A stretch of 64,000 bases of DNA from Bradysia coprophila (Eukaryota; Arthropoda; Insecta; Diptera; Sciaridae). Made by a program: the position numbers and the translations under genes. Of the stretch, positions 10,538 through 22,354 are shown piece by piece (position 1 is the first letter of the stretch; each line of letters starts with the position of its first letter). The stretch lies in NCBI RefSeq assembly GCF_014529535.1, contig NW_023503584.1, positions 3,270,832 through 3,334,831 on the forward strand, given 5' to 3'. Below the pieces are notes generated by a model. It was not told the origin of the DNA. It saw nothing but the letters and a program-made list of their open reading frames with translations, and ran no database searches.

Positions 10538-12216
10538 TCTTTTTTTGCTGGGATTGGGTTTTTGCTACTGGGAGAGAGAACGTACTAAAACGTAAAAAGC
10601 TGTCAAAAGATGTGACAGAAGGATTAGCTAAATATACTGAAATCAAACATTTTAGAGAATTACTCACTGTAATATCTTCGAGGTCTAGGTCCTCATTTTC
10701 TTCTTACAAAAATAAACGAGTGAATACCTCATGTAACTTTCAATGAAAAAAGACCTCTGACGCCTGGTAAAAAATCAATAGTGTTGACTTTTCCGAAAGT
10801 CTCCATTATTGCTTACAAACATTCCATATGCGGGACAAAACTCTTAGTATGATTTAAAAATTGTGGATAATTGTGGATAAAAAGAACCGATCGGTCTTTC
10901 CCTATACCCAGAACTGTTTCAATCGTCAACCGAAATTTCTTCTGGCTTCAATGTGATCATGTATAGAAAACCAGACATTACCCACTAGCCCATACATTCT
11001 TTTTTATGTTTGCCATTGCAGAACAAGATTTTTATGTTCCGTTTTTAATTCGTCTACATTTGTTCTGAAATGCTTTGTCAAGTATTGTCAAACTGTGAAC
11101 TGGAAATAGTGGATCACTTTTAACAAGCAGGGAAATTTTAGTAAAAGTGAGAAATATATTTACATTTTTCAATAAAAGTATGTCTCTTTAGGAGATCTCT
11201 TAGACCGTTTATCATGAAAATCAGTTACATCATTAACAAATATCTAGGGATCACTTCCTTTTAGTCTAGAATTTATAAGACGATGTATTTTAGGTTGAAA
11301 TCTACATGTTCTGATCATCCTAATATTTTGAGTGTCTTAATTTGAAAGAAGCAAAGGGCTGAAATAATGTGATACAGGTACTTCTAGAAAATTTGAAAGG
11401 CAAAGTTATTCGCTTTCATCTGTCTATCTATTTTATTTGATATTTTTTTAAGAAAGTTGCATTAGTTTCGACACCTTTCTCTATTTCTGTAGAAAACCGG
11501 TATTCAAACTAGTAAAACCGGTATTACCGGTTTTACCGGTTTCTCTTCCCTACTTCTATCAATATCAACAATCCGAAACTTCTACGGTTGCTACCTTTCG
11601 AAGATATTGCCCATTGAAAATCGTGATATTTCGACTACTTGGGGCTATAGCTGCCCAACCAGATGTTCCAATGTCATTTTTTGTTTATAAACAGTTTTAC
11701 AATTAGTCCTGCTACTGATCCCAATATAAGTCAGAATTAACCGCTACTCTACCGGCCGTTGACGACACAGCTGCTGGTTTTCAGAAACGGCACAGCCGTT
11801 CGGTCTGATTTTTTCCTGTGTGATGTTCTTGTCCATTACTTGATTAATAATAATATTGGTGGTCGGCGTTCCCTATTTAATCTCGTTTCAAACCAACCGT
11901 GTGCACACGTCAGCCACTGCAGAATAACTGTGACTATCGTGGACTAAGTCAACTAAGACCATCTACCTGACTTAACACTTTTACTAAAAAAGCCGTTGAT
12001 AAAATAGAATTAAATATTTTAATATTGGAATTTATCTACAAAACTTATTTTTTTTCCTTTTGTTTCTTTAAATATTGTTCTCTTAACAAAACCGCACAAT
12101 TTAACACACTTAAATTTATGTGAATTTATATTTATCATTATACAAGTAGCATTATTCTTGCAGTAATAAGTATGGAAAGGTTTTAATGATGGAAAGATTT
12201 TACTACTCTTTTTCGG
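10538..12216. other. Intergenic region with an ACCGGT cluster
   Basis: No gene is supported. Four ACCGGT hexamers lie within 45 bp at 11496-11501, 11517-11522, 11526-11531 and 11535-11540, two of them extended towards AACCGGTT-like form. The rest is AT-rich unique-looking sequence. Confidence 0.4.
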
Positions 12217-12222
12217 TTTATT
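12217..12222 (-). terminator. Candidate polyadenylation signal of the Zc3h10 gene
   Basis: AATAAA on the minus strand, 233 bp beyond the stop codon. Confidence 0.4.
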
Positions 12223-12454
12223 AATTAGCCGGTCGGTGTTATACGCACAAATTCTAAAATTTACATTTTATGTCGCTAATAGTCGGCGTAGTTACTGTAT
12301 AATAAATAGAAGGGAGCGATCCGCACATAATATATCTAACAAACTTTATCCTCAAACGAACGGCGACAAAAAAAAATCACTCCAAACAGGCTTTAATGCC
12401 GTTCCATTTATACGTTGAGACCAGCAGATGGTAATTCTTGCCAAACACTTTAAG

Positions 12455-14007
12455 CTAATGCGGCAAAATGCTGTGGGTCATCACCGGATAGGATATAATC
12501 GGCTGCGTTGCATTTGACATGGCCAATGCTTGTGAGGTATTTATCGCCAGCCCCATTGACGGTGCTGAAAAATTTGATTTTTTTTTTGTTAGTAATTTCG
12601 TCCAAAACTTCACTAAATATATTAAACAACCTGTGGCCAGTGTGGGCGTTAACGTTATTTGAGATGTTCCAAGAATTTGTGACGCATTCATTGCTTGAGA
12701 CGTTGTACTGAGGGTACTCATTCCTTGTTGAGCTAACTGTGCCAATTGCTGACCTTGCGATGTTGCAGCAATTGCCAACGGTGTACATGAGCTACTGGCG
12801 ATGATTTGAGTCTGACCGGACATACTGACAATGGGCGTAGCCTGCATTTGAACTGTTTGAACTGGAGCTATGGATACGGCGTTTATAACTTGCTGAAAGG
12901 TTAAAGCAGAAAATGTTGTAGCGCAAACGACCGGTCCATGGTTGATTTACACTTACAGTTGCCTGTGGTTGAGATGTCGTTACTGTTACAGGGTTAACAA
13001 CCGCCGAACATTGCTGGGCATTGGACAATCGTAGCTGTGCGTTTTGAGACATCAAATAGTCGTTAGATGCTCGCAGTTCGGCAATTTTCACTTCGTTTGC
13101 TTCGACACGTCTCCGCAGTTGAGATATTTCTTCCTCAAATCTACGTAGTATGCCGATAATGTCGGGCGAGGAATTGATGTTATCTGTGTCGCTGCGGAAA
13201 CGCTTGAACGGTTCATACCGTTCGGATGACGCACTACGTTTCATAGCCCCGAAATCATCGACTAATTGCTGCGAATGGTGTTGCTGTGACGGATTTTGCG
13301 ACATATAATCGGCACTCGGTCGCTGCATGTCGCACGTCTGATTATAGTTGTCCCGTATCATCATTGATCGTTCTGTCCATTTTTGATCGAATTCAATGCG
13401 ACGCATCGATGGTGCGGTGCAATTCTGGTTCGGTTGGGATGGAGGCGGAGCAGGTGGATGATTTTCAGAGTGATACTGACAATCACGATGCCGACAGTGT
13501 CCGGTGTTTAGCATCTCCGCGCAAAATATTGCCGACGGTGACGAGCGATCGTATTGCATTTCGGCAACATTGACTGGAAATTTGTTGTACTTTCTGTAGT
13601 ACTCCTCCTCTTCGAGTGTGTAATGCAAGAATCTACAAAGAAACCGTTTAATGAACTCGATGTCAATGGACCATAGAGAAAACGACAACTTACTTGCAAT
13701 TGATCCTCGGACATCTCGAATTTTGAAAGTCATGGCAAAACACTACCAAATCGGAAGACACCACATGCGGATACTAAAATTGAAGGAAGTTAGTCTCATT
13801 AGTAAATTACTGTCAAAAATAGTCTAACATAATTCCAAGGGGACTTACTCGACAGTATTTGCGCCGACAATATCCTTGCACAAAATCTCGGCATATTCGA
13901 TTCGGCTTCTGTATGTCATTGCCTCCATAGCACCCATTATTTGACTGTGTTGACTGTCCCATTGAAGTTGGCATTGACTGAGATGCAGGCATGTTTCCAG
14001 AATTCAT
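12455..14007 (-). CDS. Zc3h10: Zinc finger CCCH domain-containing protein 10 homologue
   Basis: Five coding exons join in phase: 14007-13849, 13773-13694, 13632-12957, 12892-12631 and 12564-12455. The introns are 61-75 bp with GT-AG ends. The product is 428 aa, close to vertebrate ZC3H10 (about 434). Three CCCH fingers lie at residues 39-56 (CRDFVQGYC...CRYPH), 66-83 (CHDFQNSRC...CKFLH) and 117-134 (CAEMLNTGHC...CQYH). Then come a low-complexity linker, a coiled coil at about 238-284 with Leu/Arg/Glu heptads, a Gln/Thr/Ser/Ala-rich tail, and the family-like end ISYPVMTHSILPH. The family binds RNA and has been tied to mitochondrial function. The first coding exon begins after an acceptor at 14041, so a 5' untranslated exon lies upstream, towards the partner-of-bursicon promoter. 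Confidence 0.9.
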
Positions 14008-14494
14008 TGCAGACGTAGAGAAGTTGATTTTTTCATTGATCTGAAATCGAGAAAGGACAAATTTGAGCAAACGATTTAACTGTTTTCTGAGTAGTAAACT
14101 CGATTTTTATAACGGAAATGCGGCATGCAAACGACTAACGACTACTGATACTGCGAGGATGTTTGAACATTTTTCCCCACTCGGATTTGATGTCTGATCT
14201 GATTTTGAAATGTACAACTAATCAAGACTGCAATCGACTGTATATCTCATACAGTTCCGTGTAGAGTACATACTTCCTTCCCTCCTTTATTATTATAATT
14301 TTCTGTCCCGAACCGATTCTTTGCAATATATACGCGCAAGATGAAATACAAATCCTTTATCACACCTTATAACGAACAACAGTAACCGACCCCACAAAAC
14401 AGAAACAACATGGGGTCCGTCCATTGGAAATGGATTATTAACTTCACCAACAGTGCGATAGGTCATTATAATCGATAAAACAACTTAAAAATGC

Positions 14495-14504
14495 CACTTA
14501 AGTG
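14495..14504. promoter_or_regulatory. Palindromic CACTTAAGTG site upstream of partner of bursicon
   Basis: A perfect 10-bp palindrome 20 bp before the TATA box. Each half (TTAAGTG) matches the NK-2 class homeodomain core. Binding is inferred from the motif only. Confidence 0.35.
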
Positions 14505-14523
14505 ACCCAATGTCCCGGCCGGG

Positions 14524-14560
14524 TATAAAAGCTGAATAAACTGTTGCAAAATTTTCATTG
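14524..14560 (+). promoter_or_regulatory. Core promoter of partner of bursicon
   Basis: TATAAAA at 14524-14530 is followed about 30 bp later by TTCATTG (14555-14560), an initiator-like sequence. This gives a 5' leader of about 180 nt before the ATG at 14734. Confidence 0.65.
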
Positions 14561-14733
14561 AGTCAACCGCAACGCGTGGAAAACTAACAAACATAAAAGT
14601 TACATCCATCGCTTTGAAAGCTGTTAGTGGTTACAGAGGATTTTATTTTCTTTGAAAACGTCTGGTTGTGGTGATGTATTAACGTTTGCGAAATAATTCG
14701 TTTGACTATTCGAAGTAAAATTCAATAAGCAAG

Positions 14734-15369
14734 ATGAAATTGTTAAAAGTTTTGGTGACCCTAGCCTTGGTTCTGCTAACAGAAATATGTGTGGTGCATT
14801 CACAGCAGCGCGGTGACGAAATTTGTGAAACATTACCATCTCAAATTCATTTAATTAAAGGTAGGCAAAGGTGTTATTCGAGGTTTTAACTTGCAAAACT
14901 CTGTAATCAATGAACGATTCTCTAGAGGAATACGACGAATTGGGTCGACTGCAGCGAACATGTAATGGAGAAGTGCAAGTGAATAAATGTGAAGGATTGT
15001 GTAATAGTCAAGTTCAGCCATCAGTTATCACACCGACAGGATTCTTAAAGGTACGTTTGATAGTAAATGAACCGCACAACCATTAAGAGACTCTGTACTG
15101 TAAGAGAAATCACCACGAATTACATAAGTTGATTCCTTAACATATTAGACTTTGTTTGAAATGGTGCTAAAGTTCACATTTCTTTTGTTACATCACAGGA
15201 ATGCTACTGCTGTCGAGAAACATTCCTACGCGAACGTTTAGTAACTTTGACACACTGTTATGATCCAGATGGTGCACGTCTTACCGGTGCTGATGTTGCA
15301 ACAATGGATATCCGACTAAGAGAACCAGCCGAATGCCGATGCTTCAAATGTGGCGACTTTTCACGATAA
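14734..15369 (+). CDS. Pburs: Partner of bursicon (bursicon beta subunit)
   Basis: Three exons, 14734-14860, 14926-15050 and 15199-15369, join in phase to give 140 aa. Residues 1-24 are a signal peptide ([20 protein letters not shown]). The secreted part is a cystine-knot subunit with 11 cysteines: EIC, RTC, NKC, GLC, ECYCC, THC and AECRCFKC. Highly conserved blocks include [29 protein letters not shown] and the C-terminal CRCFKCGDF. It dimerises with bursicon alpha to form the neurohormone that acts through the receptor rickets (LGR2) in cuticle tanning and wing expansion. Homodimers have been linked to immune gene induction. Its partner gene starts 1.8 kb downstream on the same strand. A TATA box lies at 14524 and AATAAA at 15398. 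Confidence 0.98.
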
Positions 15370-15397
15370 TTTTAAAATTGTACGATAAAAATGATTT

Positions 15398-15403
15398 AAT
15401 AAA
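15398..15403 (+). terminator. Polyadenylation signal of partner of bursicon
   Basis: AATAAA lies 29 bp after the stop codon. Confidence 0.7.
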
Positions 15404-17168
15404 TTAAACTGAAAAACAAAAGGTTAAGTTTTCCATTTTCGAGTGTGTAATCGATCCTGTGGTTCAATGGTTGCGGGTAAGGATCTTGTTAACGTTTGAA
15501 AACGGCATGGTATGATACGGCCAAAATTATCAAATCTTTGACTTCATCCTGTCGCTTCAATTTTTTCATCATACAGTTCGCTAGGCAAGGGAAAACTATA
15601 CCCAGAGTTCATCGTTTATTCTTGTCCTAGTTGTAGATAGCATAGACCGAAGATGAATAGCCGAAATTATGATTCACTTCAGGTTATAATCACACGAGTA
15701 TATAGAAGTAGTGACGGGCTTTAGATCTTGTTTCCAAAACCATTCCCATCTGAGATTTAAGTTTTGTCTTTTCTGTCTTACACCAGCCTTCTCAAACAAA
15801 AACAGAAAGTGTTGTCTATCCGCGATCCGTTCTGGATTACTACAGATACTATCGAAGAGACAAATAGGCTACGCTATCAAATGGTGGTTTCAATATTAGG
15901 TCAGCGCATTGATTGAGGTTGAACTAACAAGACAAGAAACCCTGAGTTATCAAAATTTCAATTTGATGCAGTTTAAATGGGTGTCGGTTGCATAATTCAA
16001 TACAAAACAGAAGCCGTACAAATAATAAAGAGATGACATCGCCAAAATTGTGTCCATTAAAATTAATATGAAGAAAAGCTTAGTAGAGAGGAACGCAGTA
16101 ACAAACAGGCGAGTCAAAATCGATTTATTTCAAATTTCCCATTATGATTCAGATGTCGACTGTTGTATACGAGCAGTTTTTCTTCACCCCGTGGCCCTGC
16201 ATGTGGTATTGCAGATTCAACATTTCTCTATAAAACACTATGGTAAGTTTAGAAGTGTATGTCGCGATGTTGGGAAGATGTTTTTGTAAATGCTGCTTCC
16301 AGAGCGTACAAAAGAAATTTTGGAATGGAAATAGGGCAAGCCCCTTTTTTCACAAATTAATTTATTCAGAATGTGCTGAAAATGAAAGGTCAGACACACA
16401 AAATACGACTAAAATTGTCAGATGATGAGTAGCTGGTGTAAGGAAACCAATCATGGAATTTAGGCCTATCGATGTATTTACAAAACAATCAAAAAACAAA
16501 TCAAAGTCGATCGTAACTCGTAACATTGAATATGGACGAATGAACTGAAAACATGAATTCCTTGACGATTTATTACATCAAAAGGTTTGTGTGTAAGAGT
16601 TCTTCGAACCCGACTGGAATGAATGACGTATGGCTTTATTGCGAGAAAATATTCATAAATCATAAATATAAATTGCGTCCAGTATAGTTTACGCAGCACG
16701 GTTCAAATGGAATACCGATGTCGAACATAGAACACTTATGCCTCATTCCAAAGGAATATGGTTAGTAAACCGGACAACGTGGATATTTGGATTTTAAATC
16801 CAGAATGCGATGAATGAACGTTAGTTTTTATCACAGAAGCAATTAGAATTTTGGATTTTGCGCATTTAATTTGATTTTTGCGATTTTCTAGCATTATTAC
16901 TGGATCAGTAACATGAAAGGGGGAGCAGCACTATAAAAGGAAAAATATTCTTGTGATATTTTCCATTAAGTTCATAGCGTCCCTGGTAACGTGTACATTG
17001 AATAGACTCGTGCCATTATCCGTTTTATAAAATGAACATTTTGTGCGCAAAAGTTTTATCGAAATTGAAGAAGACGTGTTAAGGATTGATAATAAAAGAG
17101 AACGGACAAGCCCAATAGACAATACTCATCTGTTAAGATCTGCTAATTTAATTGAAATCAATCGGAAA
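15404..17168. other. Intergenic region between the two bursicon genes
   Basis: No gene is supported; short open frames here lack protein-like features. A TATAAAAG at 16932-16939 is a possible promoter element for bursicon alpha. The leader from there to the ATG at 17169 contains upstream ATGs, for example at about 17031. Confidence 0.5.
16932..16939 (+). promoter_or_regulatory. Possible TATA box of bursicon alpha
   Basis: TATAAAAG lies about 237 bp before the start codon. No strong initiator is seen at +30, so this is tentative. Confidence 0.35.
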
Positions 17169-19672
17169 ATGTTGAAAACTATTTTGTTCGTATTAGCATG
17201 TGCTTGTGCATCAAAACCGGAATCGATGACTGTGGGTGCGAACGCTAACAGCAATGGTAAGCTTGTCGCCAAAAAACCGAGAGAAGGATTGACTCTCACG
17301 ACCAAGATAATAAATAATCTCTTTCAAATTGAAATGGATTAAAACTTTAGGATTGTAAAAAAATTCCGCGCCATAAACATGCCTCGACAAAACGATGAAC
17401 CTTACAATACTGATCTTACATTTAACACCGAAACATTTACAGATTTGAGTGGTAGTAATGAGTGTCAAGTAACGCCAGTCATACATGTTCTTCAATATCC
17501 TGGATGTGTACCGAAACCAATACCAAGCTTTGCATGTATAGGTCGATGTGCCAGTTATTTACAGGTAATTGAAATTTCTGCCAGAAAACTACACCTTTGG
17601 AAGACTATCGCTCAAAATAATGCACTATAGGTTTCTGGTAGTAAAATATGGCAAATGGAGCGATCGTGCATGTGCTGTCAAGAATCTGGTGAACGAGAAG
17701 CAGCTGTTTCTCTGTTCTGTCCGAAAGCGAAACCGGGTGAAAGAAAATTCCGAAAGGTAAATATTTTAATAGCAGGTAGGTTAATAGAGGTCGAACGACA
17801 TCAGACAGCTTTTAAAACCAGTGGTTACCAATGGTTACCAGATGTTTGGGGATGTAGGAAGATGATTTTTATCGTGCAAATTTCCAAGAATCATCTCAAA
17901 CCATTTTAATCTTGGGGAACTAGGATTGATACTATTTTTGTGGGCAAGGAAATAATTTGTTCGGTAGATTAGACACAAACCCAAAGTCTACGAAACTAAA
18001 AGTAGCTTTTCTATCGTGCCCACGAATATGTCCCAGTTTCTTTAAATTTTGTCAAAGGTAATCCTCACGATTAAAAATTCACAACAAAGTCATTTAATGG
18101 GTTTAAATATCTTGATTGACGTTCCGTACTTGATGTAAAATCTTGTACTTCGATTGTTTTAACTTACATTTTGCTATAGTTCTGCCGTCACTACCAACAA
18201 CAGATGGCCAGCCATTTATGTGTGTAAGGTTCACAATAAGTAGCTTATCTTCATTCCATCAACAAAAAATGTCTAGCCTGAGTTCGAATTACATTATCAC
18301 AAAACCGAATCGCCTCAGACAGGCTTAACAAAGTATCGAGTCTCAAAAAAGACGAATTGAGAGTGAAATTTCATCCCAAACGATGCTCACTGATAAAATC
18401 TATTAATATGGTTGGGACTAAGAACTCGATTATATTACAGTATTGCAGAAACAATACGCGAACATTAGCGTTGTTATCGAACGTACGATGGACACATTTA
18501 TATACGAGGGTTTTTTTCTGTCTTAAAGCAGGTATTTATAAGTATGCGCTTTTGTGCAGGTCCTTGTAAAATGGTACGCATGCATCATTTATAGTTATGT
18601 GCTGTACTGCTGTATACAAAGCCAACTGGCTCTATAATAATATGTTCAATGATATTTACCTGTAAATTTCCAGTCCGGCGGTTCGGTCACAATATTCTCA
18701 ATCGGTAAAAAGCGAAAAAGAAAAGAATTGTTTTGCAACGAGATTACATTGATTTCAGTGGCGATTCGATGGATGCAGCCATAAACCTGATTAGTTTTTT
18801 TAAAGCCAACAATTCACCATCGTTCTCTCACTAACTTCACAAAACTCAATTTAACGCATCAATTATCATAACAATCACCGACAATTTTCATAATTTTCTA
18901 ATTAAAATCACACTGGCGCACTAGCTATGAAAATTTCCACACACACTCCGGTTGTCACAAATTGGATTCGAATGCATGAACTGATAAGTTAGGGAAAAAA
19001 TAACAAATTGATTGTGAAAAAATGAAATTAATTGGTCGATGAAATTGGTTAATTTTTGACAAAAGGAAACATTGCAGCTGTCTGCTTGCCCTGTCATAAT
19101 TCTGTGCGCATATTTGGTTGGTATGAACGTTTTGTATGTGTGTGTGCGTATAATATAACGCGAAGTGTCATTGAAATTATCAGAGCTGTCGTTACAACCA
19201 AGCCTTCGCACATTGTGTTATATTTTATGTGGATGCTCTTTCAATTTATAATGTGATTTCACTTTTCAAAGAAAGTGGCCATTCTGGCACGACAAACATA
19301 AGCGATAAGGCGCGCCCGATGGTGGTCCCCTACTAGTCATGTCAAGACAGTTATTTTTAATAAACAATTTTTAACGGTCGGCCTATGGGGTCTTGTGTAG
19401 GGTATACTTGGAACAACTGAAGTAGCAGATTTATGATTTATGAACATTGTTACGATGATTTAAGTTGACCTGGATGTTGATTGATGATTCTACGATAGTT
19501 ATTGAAAAAAGAATTAAAATCTGCTGATTCTTTCCAGGTCTCCACAAAAGCTCCGTTGGAATGCATGTGTCGACCATGCTCTGGTGTTGAGGAAAGTGCT
19601 ATAATACCGCAAGAAATCGCTGGCTACGCAGATGAAGGTCCACTGACGAATCATTTTCGGAAACTTCAGTAG
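17169..19672 (+). CDS. burs: Bursicon alpha subunit
   Basis: Four exons join in phase to give 156 aa: 17169-17256, 17443-17564, 17631-17756 and 19538-19672. The chosen ATG starts a signal peptide (MLKTILFVLACACA); an in-frame upstream ATG at 17043 would bury it. The mature protein is a cystine knot with 11 cysteines: ECQ, PGC, FAC, GRC, RSCMCC, LFC and ECMCRPC. It has the hallmark blocks VTPVIHVLQYPGCVPKPIPS and VSGSKIWQMERSCMCC and the C-terminal IIPQEIAGYADEGPLTNHF. It pairs with partner of bursicon, encoded just upstream, to form the tanning hormone acting on rickets. All four exons are in cis. The third intron is 1.78 kb, against 66-186 bp for the others, and holds a copy of a dispersed MITE-like repeat near 18130. 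AATAAA lies at 19709. Confidence 0.97.
18110..18213 (+). repeat. AAATCTTTTACTTC-family MITE-like repeat, copy 1 (in burs intron 3)
   Basis: It contains AAAATCTTGTACTTCGATTG, TTTTAACTTACATTTTGCTA and a terminal AACAGATGGCC, in the family order. Confidence 0.6.
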
Positions 19673-19708
19673 TTGGTTTATTATGAATCATAATCGGAGG
19701 AACTCTTA

Positions 19709-19714
19709 AATAAA
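19709..19714 (+). terminator. Polyadenylation signal of bursicon alpha
   Basis: AATAAA lies 37 bp after the stop codon. Confidence 0.65.
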
Positions 19715-20965
19715 TGAATTAACTGTTTTTGGGGTAGAAATTAGTAAAATTTTCATTTAAATTTTTTGTGTTTCGTAGCGAATTGATCGACATTTTTATT
19801 CGTAAATTATATTTGATTGAAACAAATTTCTTTCCACAAAATAAATTGCAATTTTCATTTCATTTTACGTGGATCAGTGGATCGATATTTCGTCCATTCT
19901 TTCTTTTTATGATTAGTTGAGTAAACCTATTAACTGCAGTTATAGAAGATCTTCTATCAAAAACCGAGGTAAAAAAATAATCAAAAATGACGTTATAAGT
20001 GGACATAGAGGAGTAATCAAGATATTGAATAAAGTAACATGGTCTTGAGAGCATCAAAACTTAAAACGTAGTAATCGTTATCGTTATCTACAAGAAGTTG
20101 CGGGAAATGTAAAGTTTTCTGGCGTAGAATTTTTTTTCAAATAAACTCTTTTTGGATTCAAGGATTTTCTTTTGGTTTTTATTTTTTTGAATCATCGGGT
20201 AATAGTTTCCTTACTTTTTTAATTGAATCACAGGAAAGTGGATAAATGATTACTTTTAGGCAGTGCTTAATAAGCAAAACGTGAAAGAATACAAGATACG
20301 CCATCGTCAGTCTCCTCACTTTGTAGCTTTGCAAATTCAACATTGCCATCTGTCAAAGCACTCCAAGAACAGGCACAAAGGCACGAGAACAGAATTAAAT
20401 AAGAGGCCTCCACAACGCAGTGGTCCAAAATTCTAAATTGGAGTGTGTTGCATCTTTGTATTCACTAAATTTTTCACAGACCGCAGACCAGGGATTCAAA
20501 AAGAGGCTACGGTTTTGCGTTTGAAATTTCATAATAACCGAGGCTGTAAACTTTGGGTCGCCATTTTATTACATACACGGCGACGAATTATTTTTTTAGG
20601 AAAATTTTCCATCATTATCTTCAAGTTAGTTGTGTCACCCGCGTATCTACGTGACATGCCCAAAGTTTACTGCCTTGAGGATAACAGCTTATTGAACTCG
20701 TTTTTCAGTGCTCAAATGACAGGTATGTTTCCCGCAACTTCAAATGAATGAAGGCGTAGCAACCTCTTCAGTAGTTATTTGTCGACAGATTAGCGTTATT
20801 TTGATGATAAAAACGTTAAGTATCTCTTGCGATTAATTACCTGCTGACCCATCTAATCTCGTATATTTTATGTTGAATTGTGTAATCTTCAAAATAAATG
20901 ACAAAAAAATCGATTGCATTTTTCCAAAAATCTTATATTTGTTCGTTCTTATCACTCAATTTACA
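19715..20965. other. Intergenic region, no gene seen
   Basis: AT-rich sequence lies between the convergent bursicon alpha and Reeler-domain genes. Open frames up to about 100 codons occur but look like chance, with no conserved motif, biased composition or splice context that I can recognise. Confidence 0.5.
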
Positions 20966-21514
20966 CTATGGATTTTCCATAAGGATCGGATTTTCAATGA
21001 TAAGAGGACTGGAAACGGCATTGGTCCAGAACATCGGGACCATCCAAACGATTGAGTAATAAAAGTTGACTGTAATGGTAGGTTCAAATATATTGACTGG
21101 TGCTCTCCATAGCAACCGAATGTATCCCTTTTCACTGTTTGACGTATGCGTTGCGACCGAATTCACCCCTAATGTCGGACATACTACATGTCTGGCGCCG
21201 TCAGTCAATTCAAAAGTACCAACATTTCGACCAGGTATAGACCCAGCTCCGGTAATTTTAGCTTGAATTATAAATCCTCTGAATTGAAGCGGTCCGAACA
21301 TTGTGTCATTCCTTGCTCGAAGTGATACAGATATAAGTTCACCGGCACGAATGACATTTCTCTCCAGCAGCACATCCACTGGCATTTCCTCCGGACGAGG
21401 TTGATTTAGGCCATGAACCGGTGTCATATCTTCACAGGCTTGGGTTGGGGCACCATCCGGAAAGCATAGGGCGATTTGCAGGCAAATCGAAAAAATTAAA
21501 AGCTTTAAAATCAT
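20966..21514 (-). CDS. Secreted Reeler-domain protein (insect putative defence protein type)
   Basis: A single exon of 182 aa. Residues 1-17 form a signal peptide (MILKLLIFSICLQIALC), and the mature protein begins FPDGAPTQACEDM. The body is a Reeler domain: an early Cys, the PVHGLNQPRP segment, a beta-rich core with FRGFIIQAK and VGTF, a second Cys in HVVCPTLG, and an R-L-L-W-R-A-P strand near the end. Small secreted Reeler proteins of this kind are induced on infection in Lepidoptera and other insects (Hdd11/defence-protein family) and act in haemolymph. Upstream on its strand are a TCAGTT initiator-like sequence and GATA-type sites (complement of GATAAGG near 21607), which would suit fat-body expression. 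That regulation is inferred. Confidence 0.88.
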   Translation of the reverse strand: MILKLLIFSICLQIALCFPDGAPTQACEDMTPVHGLNQPRPEEMPVDVLLERNVIRAGELISVSLRARNDTMFGPLQFRGFIIQAKITGAGSIPGRNVGTFELTDGARHVVCPTLGVNSVATHTSNSEKGYIRLLWRAPVNIFEPTITVNFYYSIVWMVPMFWTNAVSSPLIIENPILMENP

Positions 21515-22350
21515 CTCGACTCAGTATGGTCTTCTCTGTAACTGGACTGTTAATGAACTGAAGGCGAATTGTGATAATTTCGATTTTTTGTAATCAAAAT
21601 TTGTAGATGATAAGGTATAGAATGAGATATAGACCGAGATGACTCTAGGGTGACTTTTAAAAATTATGATTGATTTTCAAGGATTTAATTATTTCAAAAC
21701 GTAAGGTGGAAGAAGTTACATTTTTAACTCAATCGACGTCATTCCACAAGTGCACTTCAGAAATTTTTGAAATATTCTCATTTACTAAAAACAATCATTG
21801 GAAGATATAGATTTATTGTCCGACTATGTTATCTGCTATCGACAGTGACGACAAAAACAAACTGAGCAACTGAGCTCTGGCTAATGTACTTTTTTTTATA
21901 GAAAATGGCAGATAAAACTAATGAAGTAAAAGATTTTCTATAAAACTGTTTATAAAACGAAGTACTTATTAAATGAAAAATATTTGGGACCCAAAATAAT
22001 TCGTAATGTACTTGCTTACGGTATGGAACTGGTAATTTTTTTCATACAAAATAATCGATGAGTCGTGATTTACCGTTTTTTTTTGTATGACAAAATTTTT
22101 CGGTTGACTTATACTATCCGTACTGAATCGGTTGTTATTAGAAAATTAGTAAAAAGTCCAAATTCGAAAGGAAGTGACGCAAAAATGGCTCCAATTTTCC
22201 GATAATGACATTGGCAAAGAAAGATCGATTAACTGTCAATAATACCATAGTAATTAGATAACTCTCAGCACTCAATTTGACAACGTAGAAAGATAATCCA
22301 AAACACACAATCGAATATATAATATTGTGTCGTATCATCTCAATAGCAGC
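21515..22350. other. Intergenic region 5' of the Reeler gene
   Basis: It contains the GATA-type sites noted for the Reeler gene and a MITE-like repeat at 21825-21955. Otherwise it is AT-rich with no supported gene. Confidence 0.5.
21825..21955 (-). repeat. AAATCTTTTACTTC-family MITE-like repeat, copy 2
   Basis: In reverse orientation it reads TTATCTGCTATCGACAGTGA, then CGACAAAAAC, then AACTAATGAAGTAAAAGATT. Confidence 0.7.
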
Positions 22351-22354
22351 TTAA

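Noticed and set aside
10450..10746. 98-codon open frame
   Set aside because: It overlaps a direct repeat, has no recognisable domain, and includes a low-complexity Phe/Cys stretch.
17043..17168. Upstream in-frame ATG for bursicon alpha
   Set aside because: It would put 42 polar residues before the signal peptide. The ATG at 17169 gives a normal secretory start.
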